Positions 42,797 through 51,275 are shown, counted from the first letter of the stretch. The stretch is 64,000 bases of DNA from Streptacidiphilus sp. PB12-B1b (GCF_014084125.1 NZ_CP048405.1:2418001-2482000); one strand, 5' to 3'. Program-made: numbers and translations. Notes: generated by a model from the letters alone, not told the origin.

Positions 42797-43692
42797 GTCT
42801 CCTCCTGCCCTTCCAGGATGAAGTGCTCCAGGTAGCCGGGGTTGCTGCGGTCCAGCATCGAGCGGGAGCGGGCCTGGATCTGCCGGTCGCTGTGCCCGCT
42901 CGGCGGCAGCATCCAGAAGCGGTCGGCCCGGATGCCGTCCACGACGGCGGCCGCGACCTCCTCCACCGGGGTGAACTCGACCGGTCGGCCCGCCGCCGCC
43001 ATCGCCGCCTCCCACTGCGCCAGGCTGCGGTAGGGCGTCCGGCGCGGGCGCTGCTTGGCGTAGCGCTCGGGGCGGTTGCGGTGCGACTCCCACAGCCCGG
43101 TCCGCAGCATGTGAGGGCCGGGGAAGAGCACCGACGCGCCGATCGGGGCCCGCTCCGCGCGCAGGTGGGCGTAGAGCGACTCGGTCATGGTGACCACGGC
43201 GGACTTGGTGACGGCGTACACCGAGGCGGTGGGCAGCGGCGCGATGCCGCCGTCCGCGGAGGAGGTGTTGACCAGGTGCCCGGGGCCACCTGCCGCGAGC
43301 ATCCGGGGCACGAACGCCTGGACGCCGTGGAAGACGCCCCAGACGTTGACCGCGAAGGCCCACCGCCAGTCGTTGGGGTCGTGCTCCCACATCCGGCCCT
43401 CGGCGCCGGAGCCGACCCCGGCGTTGTTGCACAGCACGTGCACCGCGCCGAAGGCCCGGTAGGCGGCGTCCGCCAGCTCCTCCACGGCGTCGCGCTCGGA
43501 GACGTCGGTGACCTGCCCGACGGCCTGCGCGCCGCTCTCGCGCAGACCGGCGACGGCCTTGTCCAGGGCGGCCTCCTCCACGTCGGCCAGGACCACCCGC
43601 AGCCCCTCGGCGGCGAAGCGCTCGGCCATGGCCAGGCCGATCCCACTGGCGGCGCCGGTGACCACGGCGACCTGCCCGGTGGCGAGTTCCAT
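42793..43692 (-). CDS. Short-chain dehydrogenase/reductase
   Basis: 299-residue SDR. Cofactor motif TGAASGIGLA, DVEEA for adenine-ribose (Asp suggests NAD preference), NNAGVGSG, catalytic Ser in NTSSADGG and YAVTKSA (Tyr-x3-Lys). Extended C-terminus (about 40 residues) unlike short classical SDRs. It starts by TGATG overlap with the ADC-like gene. In the operon it would oxidise or reduce a hydroxy/keto intermediate. Confidence 0.9.
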   Translation of the reverse strand: MELATGQVAVVTGAASGIGLAMAERFAAEGLRVVLADVEEAALDKAVAGLRESGAQAVGQVTDVSERDAVEELADAAYRAFGAVHVLCNNAGVGSGAEGRMWEHDPNDWRWAFAVNVWGVFHGVQAFVPRMLAAGGPGHLVNTSSADGGIAPLPTASVYAVTKSAVVTMTESLYAHLRAERAPIGASVLFPGPHMLRTGLWESHRNRPERYAKQRPRRTPYRSLAQWEAAMAAAGRPVEFTPVEEVAAAVVDGIRADRFWMLPPSGHSDRQIQARSRSMLDRSNPGYLEHFILEGQEET

Positions 43693-44513
43693 CACTCCTC
43701 CTCGGCGGACGACGGGGGCGCCGGGGCGTCCAGCAGCTGCTGGACGTCGTCGTAGCGCTGGTGCACGTAGGGCAGCAGGGCCTGCGCGTCGACCCGTTCG
43801 ACCACCCGCCCGCGCTGGTCGGAGCTCTTCTCGCCGACGGTGATCTCCAGCAGCCGGCGCACCGGCAGGTCCGCGACCGGGTCGAACGGCGACTCCCGCA
43901 GCAGCACCTCGCCCTCCACCGACTCCAGCCTGCGCACCCGCTCGGTGCGCAGGCAGTGGACCAGCACCGGCTCCAGGTCGAAGCCCCGGCCGTCGACGCC
44001 GGGCAGGAACTTGAAGTAGAAGTCCAGCTTCTCGGCGGGCTCCGGCAGCGGCAGGGCGCCGCTGACGCGTCCGCGCACCTCCACGAAGGCGATGCCGTGC
44101 CGGGCCAGCCGGGCGGTGATCCGGTCGCCCGCCGGGTCGGCGGTGCGCTCCACAGCGACCTCGCCCAGCTTCTTGGGCTCGCCGAAGACCTCCCGGCCGC
44201 CGGTCAGCGCCCGCTCCGTGGTCATCGGCATCACCAGCGGGTACCAACCGGCGTGCGGACCGTGCTGGGCGCCGACCGCGAACGAGCCCGCGCCCAGCGG
44301 GCTGCCGAACAGGTCCACCCGGCTGATGTTCACCCGCACGAGCGGGCGCCCGGCGGGCTTCAGCGGCGGCGGCAGCACCTGCGCCACCGCGTCCGGGTCG
44401 CTCTCCCACACCGCCGCCACGCCGGTGGACCAGATGTCCGGCAGGGCGCCGCGGCCCGCGCCGGCCGCCGCGGTGTCCGCCTCCGTGCGCGGGCCGTACC
44501 GTACTCGTGCCAT
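43692..44513 (-). CDS. Acetoacetate decarboxylase-like protein
   Basis: 273 residues of the ADC superfamily: NISRVDLFGSPLGAGSFAVGAQH, GWYPLVMPMTTERALTGGREVFGEPKKLGEV (the paired Lys matches the Schiff-base site of ADC), and GLPE/FDL-type core. The true substrate need not be acetoacetate; ADC-fold proteins also act as aldolases or hydratases. First gene of the operon; ATG 44513 with GGAAGGGTGGAAC upstream. Transcribed from a region with a TetR palindrome. Confidence 0.85.
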   Translation of the reverse strand: MARVRYGPRTEADTAAAGAGRGALPDIWSTGVAAVWESDPDAVAQVLPPPLKPAGRPLVRVNISRVDLFGSPLGAGSFAVGAQHGPHAGWYPLVMPMTTERALTGGREVFGEPKKLGEVAVERTADPAGDRITARLARHGIAFVEVRGRVSGALPLPEPAEKLDFYFKFLPGVDGRGFDLEPVLVHCLRTERVRRLESVEGEVLLRESPFDPVADLPVRRLLEITVGEKSSDQRGRVVERVDAQALLPYVHQRYDDVQQLLDAPAPPSSAEEE

Positions 44514-44553
44514 GGCTGTTCCACCCTTCCGCCGTTCCTGCCGGGGGTTGTCT

Positions 44554-44566
44554 GTAACACTGTTAC
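44554..44566. promoter_or_regulatory. TetR operator GTAAC-ACT-GTTAC
   Basis: Perfect inverted repeat with 3-bp centre, 41 bp from the ADC-like ATG and 63 bp from the TetR ATG, in the divergent gap. The sequence is rare in this GC background and has the size of a TetR-dimer site. Confidence 0.7.
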
Positions 44567-44628
44567 TCCGGTCCGCGCGAAGGGTGAAGACGCATGCGGA
44601 AGTTCATTTCGACGGCGGGCAGCCGTAT

Positions 44629-45246
44629 ATGACGGACAGTCAGCTCACCAGGGAATCGGTGGTGGCAACCGCGGCCGAGCTGGTCCGCCGGGACGGGCCG
44701 GGGGCGCTCACCATGCGCCGGCTGGCCGCCGAGCTGGGCGCCGCCGTCACCGCCATCTACTGGCACGTCGGCAACCGCGAGGCGCTGCTGGACGAGGTGG
44801 TCGCCAGCACCGTCCGGGAGATGGGCCGGATCGAGGCGGTGGGTGCGACGCCCGCGCTGCGCGCCGAGTCGGTCGCCCTGGAGCTGCGGCGCAAGCTGCG
44901 CGAGCGGCCGCACCTGATCGCGCTGGTGCACGAGCGCGGGCTGACCGAGCTGATGATGCTCCCGGCGCAGCGCGCCCTGGTGCACGAGGCGCACGCGGCC
45001 GGGCTGCGCGGCGGGCGGGCGGCGCAGGCCGTCCGGGCGCTGCAGTTCCAGGCGGTCGGCTTCGTGCTGGTGGAGCGCAACCGGGAGCGCGCCCCGCGGC
45101 AGCACCCCGGCGAGCCGGAGCTGTGGGACGCCGAGACCTCGGAGCAGGACCGGGAGCTGGCCGCCGCCCTGGCCGCCCCGCCCGATCCGGACGCCCTGTT
45201 CGCGGCCTCGCTGAGAGCGCTGGTGCTCTCGCTCTGGCCGTCCTGA
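44629..45246 (+). CDS. TetR-family regulator divergent from the amidohydrolase operon
   Basis: 205 residues. N-terminal HTH: SVVATAAELVRRDGPGALTMRRLAAELGAAVTAIYWHVGNREALLDEVV (about 8-55), typical TetR with YWH. The C-terminal domain is unassigned but suited to small-molecule binding. ATG 44629 has no strong Shine-Dalgarno. It probably represses the divergent ADC-SDR-amidohydrolase operon and itself through GTAACACTGTTAC at 44554-44566. Confidence 0.9.
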   Translation: MTDSQLTRESVVATAAELVRRDGPGALTMRRLAAELGAAVTAIYWHVGNREALLDEVVASTVREMGRIEAVGATPALRAESVALELRRKLRERPHLIALVHERGLTELMMLPAQRALVHEAHAAGLRGGRAAQAVRALQFQAVGFVLVERNRERAPRQHPGEPELWDAETSEQDRELAAALAAPPDPDALFAASLRALVLSLWPS

Positions 45247-45258
45247 CCGGCTCCGGAG

Positions 45259-45274
45259 TCACTCGTACGAGTGA
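45259..45274. promoter_or_regulatory. 16-bp perfect palindrome downstream of tetR
   Basis: TCACTCGTACGAGTGA is fully self-complementary with no loop, so it cannot make a normal terminator hairpin; a dimeric protein site is more likely. It lies 12 bp after the tetR stop and 163 bp before the ureidopropionase gene. Confidence 0.5.
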
Positions 45275-45347
45275 ACTGTGGGGAAGGTGCGAAACCAGAA
45301 CGACTCTGGCGCGTTACGCCGGACGTATTGCCATGCCGGTCGTCACG

Positions 45348-45370
45348 ATCTACGTTCTACGCACGTAGAT
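45348..45370. promoter_or_regulatory. Operator-like nested dyads upstream of the pyrimidine operon
   Basis: ATCTACGT (45348-45355) and ACGTAGAT (45363-45370) form an 8-bp inverted repeat; nested within, TCTACG-CA-CGTAGA (45356-45369) forms another. A -10-like TAGATA overlaps at 45366-45371. The arrangement suggests a repressor of the catabolic operon starting at 45438. Confidence 0.55.
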
Positions 45371-45437
45371 ACATGCTTCTCCGGGACGCCGTCCGGATCC
45401 GCCCGGGCCGGCTCCCGGCCGAGGGTGAGGGTGTGTC

Positions 45438-46325
45438 ATGTCGGAATCCGCAAGCAGCAGCCCCGCACCGGCGTCGGCCGGACCGTCGCAGACCGTCCGC
45501 GCCGCCCTCGTCCAGACCGCCTGGACGGGCGACAGCGCATCCATGATCGACCTGCACGAGCGCTACGCCCGTGAGGCCGCCGCCCAGGGCGCGCAGGTGA
45601 TCGGCTTCCAGGAGGTGTTCAACGCCCCCTACTTCTGCCAGGTGCAGGAGGAGGAGCACTACCGCTGGGCCGAGGCCGTGCCCGACGGGCCGACCGTGAC
45701 CCGGATGCAGGCCCTGGCCCGCGAGCTGGGCATGGTCATCGTCGTCCCGGTGTACGAGGTCGAGCAGCCGGGCGTGTACTACAACACCGCGGCCGTGATC
45801 GACGCCGACGGCAGCTACCTGGGCAAGTACCGCAAGCACCACATCCCGCAGGTCAAGGGCTTCTGGGAGAAGTACTACTTCAAGCCGGGCAACCTCGGCT
45901 GGCCGGTGTTCGACACCGCCGTCGGCCGGATCGGCGTCTACATCTGCTACGACCGGCACTTCCCCGAGGGCTGGCGCGCGCTCGGCCTGGCCGGGGCGCA
46001 GCTGGTCTACAACCCCTCCGCCACCAGCCGCGGCCTGTCCGCCTACCTGTGGCAGCTGGAGCAGCCGGCCGCCGCCGTCGCCAACGAGTACTTCGTCGCC
46101 GCCATCAACCGGGTCGGCGTGGAGGAGTACGGCGACAACGACTTCTACGGCACCAGCTACTTCGTGGACCCGCGCGGCCGGTTCGTCGGCGAGGTCGCCT
46201 CCGACAAGGAGGCCGAGCTGGTCGTCCGCGACCTCGACTTCGGGCTGATCGAGGAGGTCCGGCACCAGTGGGCCTTCTACCGCGACCGCCGCCCCGACGC
46301 GTACGGGCCGCTCAGCCAGGCCTGA
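45438..46325 (+). CDS. Beta-ureidopropionase / N-carbamoyl amidase (nitrilase superfamily)
   Basis: 295 residues. Nitrilase triad visible: Glu in IGFQEVFNAPYF, Lys in GKYRKHHIPQVKGFWEKYYFKPG, Cys in IGVYICYDRHFPEGWR. The layout matches beta-ureidopropionase/N-carbamoylputrescine amidase; with dihydropyrimidinase downstream, hydrolysis of N-carbamoyl-beta-alanine to beta-alanine, CO2 and ammonia is the likely reaction (third step of reductive pyrimidine breakdown). ATG 45438 lies 71 nt... upstream of no other start; the next gene begins 71 nt after its stop. Confidence 0.88.
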   Translation: MSESASSSPAPASAGPSQTVRAALVQTAWTGDSASMIDLHERYAREAAAQGAQVIGFQEVFNAPYFCQVQEEEHYRWAEAVPDGPTVTRMQALARELGMVIVVPVYEVEQPGVYYNTAAVIDADGSYLGKYRKHHIPQVKGFWEKYYFKPGNLGWPVFDTAVGRIGVYICYDRHFPEGWRALGLAGAQLVYNPSATSRGLSAYLWQLEQPAAAVANEYFVAAINRVGVEEYGDNDFYGTSYFVDPRGRFVGEVASDKEAELVVRDLDFGLIEEVRHQWAFYRDRRPDAYGPLSQA

Positions 46326-46396
46326 CCGGGCCCGGACCGGCCCCGGGCCGCGCCGCACCACCCCCCGCACGACTCCCGGAAGGGGACGCGAGCCGT

Positions 46397-47701
46397 ATGA
46401 CCGAACTCGTCCGCCGCCACCGCGCCGTCACCCCGGCCTGGCTGGCCGTCTACTACGACGAGCCCATCGAACTGACGCACGGCGAGGGCCGCCACGTCTG
46501 GGACGCCCAGGGGCGGCGCTACCTGGACTTCTTCGGCGGCATCCTGACCACCATGACCGAGCACGCCCTGCCCGCGGTGACCAAGGCCGTCGCCGAGCAG
46601 GCCGGGCGCATCCTGCACACCTCCACGCTGTACCTGTCCACGCCCATGGTGGAGCTGGCCGAGCAGATCGCCGAGCTGTCCGGCATCCCCGACGCCAAGG
46701 TCTTCTTCACCACCTCGGGCACCGAGGCCAACGACGCCGCGCTGCTGCTGGCCACCGCCTACCGCCGCTCCAACCAGGTGCTGGCGATGCGCAACAGCTA
46801 CCACGGCCGGTCGTTCACCACCGTCGGCATCACCGGCAACCGCTCCTGGTCGCCGACCAGCCTGTCGCCGCTGCAGACGCTCTACGTGCACGGCGGCGTC
46901 CGCACCCGGGGGCCGTTCGCGCACCTGTCGGACGCCGAGTTCATCGCCGCCTGCACCGCCGACCTGGAGGACCTGCTCAGCCAGGTCGGCGGGTCGGTCG
47001 CGGCGCTGATCGCCGAGCCGATCCAGGGCGTCGGCGGCTTCACCTCCGGCCCCGACGGGCTGTTCGCCGCCTTCAAGCGGGTGCTCGACCGGCACGGCAT
47101 CCTCTGGATCAGCGACGAGGTGCAGACCGGCTGGGGCCGCACCGGCGACCACTTCTGGGGCTGGCAGGCGCACGCCGAGGCCGGCCCGCCGGACGTGCTC
47201 ACCTTCGCCAAGGGCATCGGCAACGGCCTGTCCATGGGCGGGGTGGTGGCCCGGGCCGAGGTGATGGACTGCCTCGGCGCCAACTCCATCTCCACCTTCG
47301 GCGGCAGCCCGGTCACCGTCGTCGGCGCCCTGGCCAACCTGCGCCACCTGCTCGACCACGACCTCCAGGGCAACGCCCGGCGCACCGGCGCGCTGCTCGC
47401 CGAGCGGCTGCGCGCGGCCGGGCTGCCGATCGTCCGCGAGGTGCGCGGGCGCGGGCTGATGATCGGGGTGGAGCTGGTCGACGGCGACGGCGAGCCCTCG
47501 CCCGCGGCCGCCTCCGCCGCCCTGGAGCACGCCAGGGAGCTGGGACTGCTCATCGGCAAGGGCGGGGCCCTCGGCAACACCCTGCGGATCGCGCCGCCGC
47601 TGTCGCTCACCGCCGAGGAGGCGGCTGAGGGCGCCGAGCTGCTGATCGAGGCGCTCCGCCGAGCCCAGCACCAGACATCGGCCCAGGAGGACCACCAGTG
47701 A
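46397..47701 (+). CDS. Class III aminotransferase, probable beta-alanine transaminase
   Basis: 434 residues, PLP-dependent fold type I. Motifs: FFTTSGTEANDAALLLA, NSYHGRSFTTVGITGN, ISDEVQTGWGRTG, PLP Lys in LTFAKGIGNGLSMGGVV, STFGGSPVTVVGALA. Subfamily resembles AGXT2/beta-alanine-pyruvate aminotransferases. In this operon it would deaminate beta-alanine (or 3-aminoisobutyrate) to malonate semialdehyde. ATG 46397 has GGAAGGGG upstream; the gene ends in a GTGA overlap with dihydropyrimidinase. Confidence 0.88.
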   Translation: MTELVRRHRAVTPAWLAVYYDEPIELTHGEGRHVWDAQGRRYLDFFGGILTTMTEHALPAVTKAVAEQAGRILHTSTLYLSTPMVELAEQIAELSGIPDAKVFFTTSGTEANDAALLLATAYRRSNQVLAMRNSYHGRSFTTVGITGNRSWSPTSLSPLQTLYVHGGVRTRGPFAHLSDAEFIAACTADLEDLLSQVGGSVAALIAEPIQGVGGFTSGPDGLFAAFKRVLDRHGILWISDEVQTGWGRTGDHFWGWQAHAEAGPPDVLTFAKGIGNGLSMGGVVARAEVMDCLGANSISTFGGSPVTVVGALANLRHLLDHDLQGNARRTGALLAERLRAAGLPIVREVRGRGLMIGVELVDGDGEPSPAAASAALEHARELGLLIGKGGALGNTLRIAPPLSLTAEEAAEGAELLIEALRRAQHQTSAQEDHQ

Positions 47702-49113
47702 GCACCCGCCGCACCGTCATCCGCAACGGCCTGGTCATCACCGCCGCCGAGGAGGTCCACGCCGACGTCCTGATCGAGGGCGAGCGGGTGGCCGCCATCG
47801 CCGCCACCGGCAGCGGCGCCGCGCACGCCTGGACCGCCGACACCGAGTACGACGCCGCCGACCACTACGTCATCCCGGGCGGCGTGGACGCGCACACCCA
47901 CATGGAGCTGCCGTTCGGCGGCACCGCCGCGTCCGACACCTTCGAGACCGGCACCCGGGCCGCCGCCTGGGGCGGCACCACCACCATCGTGGACTTCGCC
48001 GTGCAGTCCGTCGGCCGCTCGCTGCGCGACGGCCTGGACACCTGGCACGCCAAGGCCGAGGGCGTCTGCGCCGTCGACTACGCCTTCCACATGATCATGT
48101 CGGACGTCACCGAGGACAGCCTCAAGGAGATGGACGTCCTGGTGGAGGAGGGCGTCACCTCCTTCAAGCTGTTCATGGCCTACCCCGGCGTCTTCTACAG
48201 CGACGACGGCCGGATCCTGCGCGCCATGCAGCGGTCGGCGGGCAACGGCGGCCTGATCATGATGCACGCCGAGAACGGCATCGCCATCGACGTCCTGGTC
48301 CAGCAGGCGCTGGCGGCCGGGCGCACCGATCCGCGCTACCACGGCGAGGTCCGGCGGGAGCTGCTGGAGGCCGAGGCCACCCACCGGGCGATCCAGCTGG
48401 CCCGGGTCGCCGGGGCCCCGCTGTACGTCGTCCACGTCTCCGCCGAGCAGGCGCTGGCGGAGATCACCGCCGCCCGCGACCTGGGGCTGAACGTCTTCGG
48501 CGAGACCTGTCCGCAGTACCTGTTCCTGTCCACCGACAACCTGGCCGAGCCCGGCGCCGACGGCTTCGAGGGCGCCAAGTACGTCTGCAGCACCCCGCTG
48601 CGGCCGCGCGAGCACCAGGCCGCGCTCTGGCGCGGGCTGCGCACCGACGACCTGTCGGTGGTCTCCACCGACCACTGCCCGTTCTGCTTCTCCGGGCAGA
48701 AGGAGCTGGGCCGGGGCGACTTCTCGAAGATCCCCAACGGCATGCCCGGCGTGGAGAACCGGATGGACCTGCTGCACCAGGCGGTCCTGGACGGCCACCT
48801 CAGCCGCCGCCGCTGGATCGAGCTGGCCTGCGCCACCCCGGCGCGGATGTTCGGCCTCTACCCGCGCAAGGGCACCATCGCCCCCGGCGCCGACGCCGAC
48901 ATCGTCATCTTCGACCCGCGCGAGCGCTACACCATGTCCGCCGCCACCCACCACATGAACGTCGACTACTCCGCCTACGAGGGCCGCGAGGTCACCGGGC
49001 GGGCGCGGACGGTGCTGTCGCGCGGCACCGCCGTCGTCGACCGGGGCGCGTACGTGGGCCGGGCCGGCCACGGCGTCTACCTGCCGCGCGGCACCAGCCA
49101 GTACCTGATCTGA
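47698..49113 (+). CDS. hydA: Dihydropyrimidinase (hydantoinase)
   Basis: 471-residue binuclear-zinc cyclic amidase opening dihydrouracil/dihydrothymine (and hydantoins). Metal motifs DAHTHMELPFGG, carboxylated Lys in SFKLFMAYPG, HAENG, VVHVS, and STDHCPF; ETCPQYLFL is typical of this group. GTG 47698 overlaps the aminotransferase stop. Second step of the reductive pyrimidine route; full length for the family. Confidence 0.93.
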   Translation: MSTRRTVIRNGLVITAAEEVHADVLIEGERVAAIAATGSGAAHAWTADTEYDAADHYVIPGGVDAHTHMELPFGGTAASDTFETGTRAAAWGGTTTIVDFAVQSVGRSLRDGLDTWHAKAEGVCAVDYAFHMIMSDVTEDSLKEMDVLVEEGVTSFKLFMAYPGVFYSDDGRILRAMQRSAGNGGLIMMHAENGIAIDVLVQQALAAGRTDPRYHGEVRRELLEAEATHRAIQLARVAGAPLYVVHVSAEQALAEITAARDLGLNVFGETCPQYLFLSTDNLAEPGADGFEGAKYVCSTPLRPREHQAALWRGLRTDDLSVVSTDHCPFCFSGQKELGRGDFSKIPNGMPGVENRMDLLHQAVLDGHLSRRRWIELACATPARMFGLYPRKGTIAPGADADIVIFDPRERYTMSAATHHMNVDYSAYEGREVTGRARTVLSRGTAVVDRGAYVGRAGHGVYLPRGTSQYLI

Positions 49114-49169
49114 CCGGCCGGAAACCCGCCCGCCACCCCTCTGACGAACCCCCAGCGATTGGAGCCCCA

Positions 49170-50186
49170 GTGGACTTCGGCCTCGTCCTGCAGACCGACC
49201 CGCCCGCCCGGCTGCTCGTCGACCGGATGAAGCGCGCCGAGGCCGTCGGGTTCAGCCACGGCTGGACCTTCGACTCGGTCGTCCTGTGGCAGGAGCCCTT
49301 CGTCGTCTACAGCCGGATCCTGGCCGAGACCAGGACGCTGACGGTCGGCCCGATGGTGACCAACCCCTCCACCCGGAGCTGGGAGGTCACCGCCTCCCTC
49401 TTCGCCACCCTCAACGACATGTACGGCAACCGGACCGTCTGCGGCATCGGCCGGGGCGACTCGGCCATGCGGGTCGCCGGGCGCAAGCCCGCCACCCTGG
49501 CCCGGCTCGGCCAGGCCATGCACGCCATCAAGGAGCTGGCCGAGGGCCGCGAGGCCGAGGTCGACGGCACCGCCATGCGGCTGCCGTGGGTCCGCGACGG
49601 CGCGCTGCCGGTGTGGATGGGCGCCTACGGCCCCAAGGCGCTGGAGCTGACCGGCCGCCAGGCCGACGGCTTCATCCTGCAGCTCGCCGACCCGTACCTG
49701 ACCGAGTGGATGGTCAAGTCGGTGCGCACCGCCGCCGAGCAGGCGGGCCGCGACCCCGCCTCGATCACCATCTGCGTGGCCGCGCCCGCGTACGTCACCG
49801 ACGGCAGCCCGGAGCAGTTGGCGCACGCCCGGGAGCAGTGCCGGTGGTTCGGCGGCATGGTCGGCAACCACGTCGCCGACCTGGTCGCCCGCTACGGCGA
49901 GCACTCCGGGCTGGTGCCGGAGGCCCTCACCGACTACATCAAGGCCCGGCAGGGGTACGACTACAGCCACCACGGCCGGGCCGACAACCCCGACACGGCG
50001 TTCGTGCCGGACGGGATCGTCGACCGCTTCTGCCTGCTGGGCCCGCTGTCGGCGCACCGGGACCGGCTGGAGCAGCTGCGGGACCTGGGCGTCGACCAGT
50101 TCGCCGTGTACGCCATGCACGACGCGGTGGAGGAGGTGATCGACGCCTACGGCAGCGGCATCGTCCCGGAGTTCTCCGGGGCCTGA
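49170..50186 (+). CDS. LLM-class F420-dependent oxidoreductase, TIGR03842-like
   Basis: 338-residue luciferase-like TIM barrel. MDFGLVLQTDPPARLLVDRMKRAEAVGFSHGWTFDS, TVGPMVTNPSTRSWEVTASLFATLNDMYGNRTVCGIGRGDSAMRV and LPVWMGAYGPKALELTGRQADGFILQ match the TIGR03842 group. This group recurs next to dihydropyrimidinase and ureidopropionase genes in actinobacteria. With no classical dihydropyrimidine dehydrogenase here, it is a candidate for the first reduction of uracil/thymine, an inference. GTG 49170 follows TTGGAG, 56 nt after hydA. Confidence 0.88.
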   Translation: MDFGLVLQTDPPARLLVDRMKRAEAVGFSHGWTFDSVVLWQEPFVVYSRILAETRTLTVGPMVTNPSTRSWEVTASLFATLNDMYGNRTVCGIGRGDSAMRVAGRKPATLARLGQAMHAIKELAEGREAEVDGTAMRLPWVRDGALPVWMGAYGPKALELTGRQADGFILQLADPYLTEWMVKSVRTAAEQAGRDPASITICVAAPAYVTDGSPEQLAHAREQCRWFGGMVGNHVADLVARYGEHSGLVPEALTDYIKARQGYDYSHHGRADNPDTAFVPDGIVDRFCLLGPLSAHRDRLEQLRDLGVDQFAVYAMHDAVEEVIDAYGSGIVPEFSGA

Positions 50187-50208
50187 CGGGCGGCGGAGCC
50201 CGCCGGGG

Positions 50209-50592
50209 TCAGTCGGCGGGCTGCTCGGTGATGGAGTCCACGCGGTCGGGGTAGAAGGCCACGTGGTCCTTGATCTCGGCGACGGCGGCGTGCGGCGCCT
50301 CGTAGGACCAGATGGCGTCCACCGAGCGCGCGCCGCCGGCCGGGATGCTGTAGTAGCTGGCGTCGCCCTTGAACGGGCAGTAGCTGGTGGTGTCCGTCCG
50401 CTCCAGCAGGGAGCGGTCCACGTCGGCCAGCGGGATGTACTGGACCGGCGGGTAGGACGCCTCACGCAGCGTCAGCGCGTTGCGGGTGTCGGCGACCACC
50501 CGCCCGGCCACCGAGACGACCACCCGGGCCGGGTTGGCGTCGACGGTGATCGGGTGGGCGGGGCTGGGCTGCAGGACGGGCTTGTCGGTCAT
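50209..50592 (-). CDS. DUF427 domain protein
   Basis: 127 residues, single DUF427 domain: ARVVVSVAGRVVADTRNALTLREASYPPVQYIPLADVDRSLLERTDTTSYCPFKGDASYYSI, then ARSVDAIWSYEAPHAAVAEIKDHVAFYPDRVD. The CPFKGxAxYY motif is diagnostic. The fold is mss4-like; function is not established. Convergent with the LLM gene, 22 nt apart; ATG 50592 with GAGAGG upstream. Confidence 0.92.
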   Translation of the reverse strand: MTDKPVLQPSPAHPITVDANPARVVVSVAGRVVADTRNALTLREASYPPVQYIPLADVDRSLLERTDTTSYCPFKGDASYYSIPAGGARSVDAIWSYEAPHAAVAEIKDHVAFYPDRVDSITEQPAD

Positions 50593-50671
50593 GGCCGGGC
50601 CTCTCTGTCACGGTTCACAACTGCACGGTTCACAACGGGTCGTGGTTCACGTTCGGCGACGGGACGGACGG

Positions 50672-51064
50672 TCAGCCGGTGCCGCTGATCCGCTCCGGCT
50701 CGATCACCAGGATCACCCGCACCTGGTCGCGGCCGCCGTACCAGGGGTAGGGGCCGCCCAGGTAGCGCTGGGCGAGCTTCTCGATGTGGTCGACCGCGCC
50801 GTCGGTGGTCACCTCGACCACGCGGCCGCGCACCTGGACGTAGCGCGAGGGGTTGTCCGGGTCGGAGACGGCCAGCGCCACCCGCGGATCCCGTTGCAGG
50901 TTCCTGACCTTCAGGTGCGTCTGGACGCTGTTGACCAGCACGTGCTCACCGTCGGTGTCGACCCAGGTCTGCGTGACCTGGGGCGAGCCGTCGGCCATGG
51001 TGGTGGCCACGTAGCAGGTGCTCGGCGCGTTCAGCAGCGCGAGCAGGTCGTCGGTGAGCTTCAC
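50672..51064 (-). CDS. PPOX-class F420-dependent oxidoreductase
   Basis: 130-residue split-barrel flavin/deazaflavin protein: LNAPSTCYVATTMADGSPQVTQTWVDTDGEHVLVNSVQTHLKVRNLQRDPRVALAVSDPDNPSRYVQVRGRVVEVT. Such proteins reduce or bind small substrates using F420 (or bind FMN/heme); substrate unknown. GTG start at 51064 with GGAGGC upstream. It lies 79 nt upstream of DUF427 in the same direction. Confidence 0.88.
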   Translation of the reverse strand: MKLTDDLLALLNAPSTCYVATTMADGSPQVTQTWVDTDGEHVLVNSVQTHLKVRNLQRDPRVALAVSDPDNPSRYVQVRGRVVEVTTDGAVDHIEKLAQRYLGGPYPWYGGRDQVRVILVIEPERISGTG

Positions 51065-51181
51065 GGGTGGGCCTCCCGGCCGGATCGGGCGATGGATGCC
51101 GCCTCATGCTCTCAGTAACGCCCGGGAGGGCGCGGAGCTTCCGGCTGAGCGGTGGCCGAAAGAAGATCCCATTCATTCCTA

Positions 51182-51204
51182 TGATCATCGGGGATCAGTA
51201 GGGT
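51182..51204 (+). promoter_or_regulatory. Promoter region of the P450 gene
   Basis: Inverted repeat TGATC-ATCGGG-GATCA (51182-51197) directly before a -10-like TAGGGT (51199-51204), 71 nt upstream of the P450 start. The AT-rich stretch 51165-51204 stands out from the surrounding DNA. Confidence 0.35.
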
Positions 51205-51275
51205 GAACCGCCGCCCGGTCGCCTCGCACCGGGCCGCGCCCCGCCCCGCTGCCCCGCCGCCCCGAGGAGTTCGCC

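Noticed and set aside
43692..44513. True acetoacetate decarboxylase of solvent metabolism
   Set aside because: Fold and paired Lys fit, but context (amidohydrolases, SDR) and actinobacterial origin argue for another substrate.
45259..45274. Terminator of the tetR gene
   Set aside because: The palindrome has no loop, so a hairpin would lose its central pairs; an operator is more likely.
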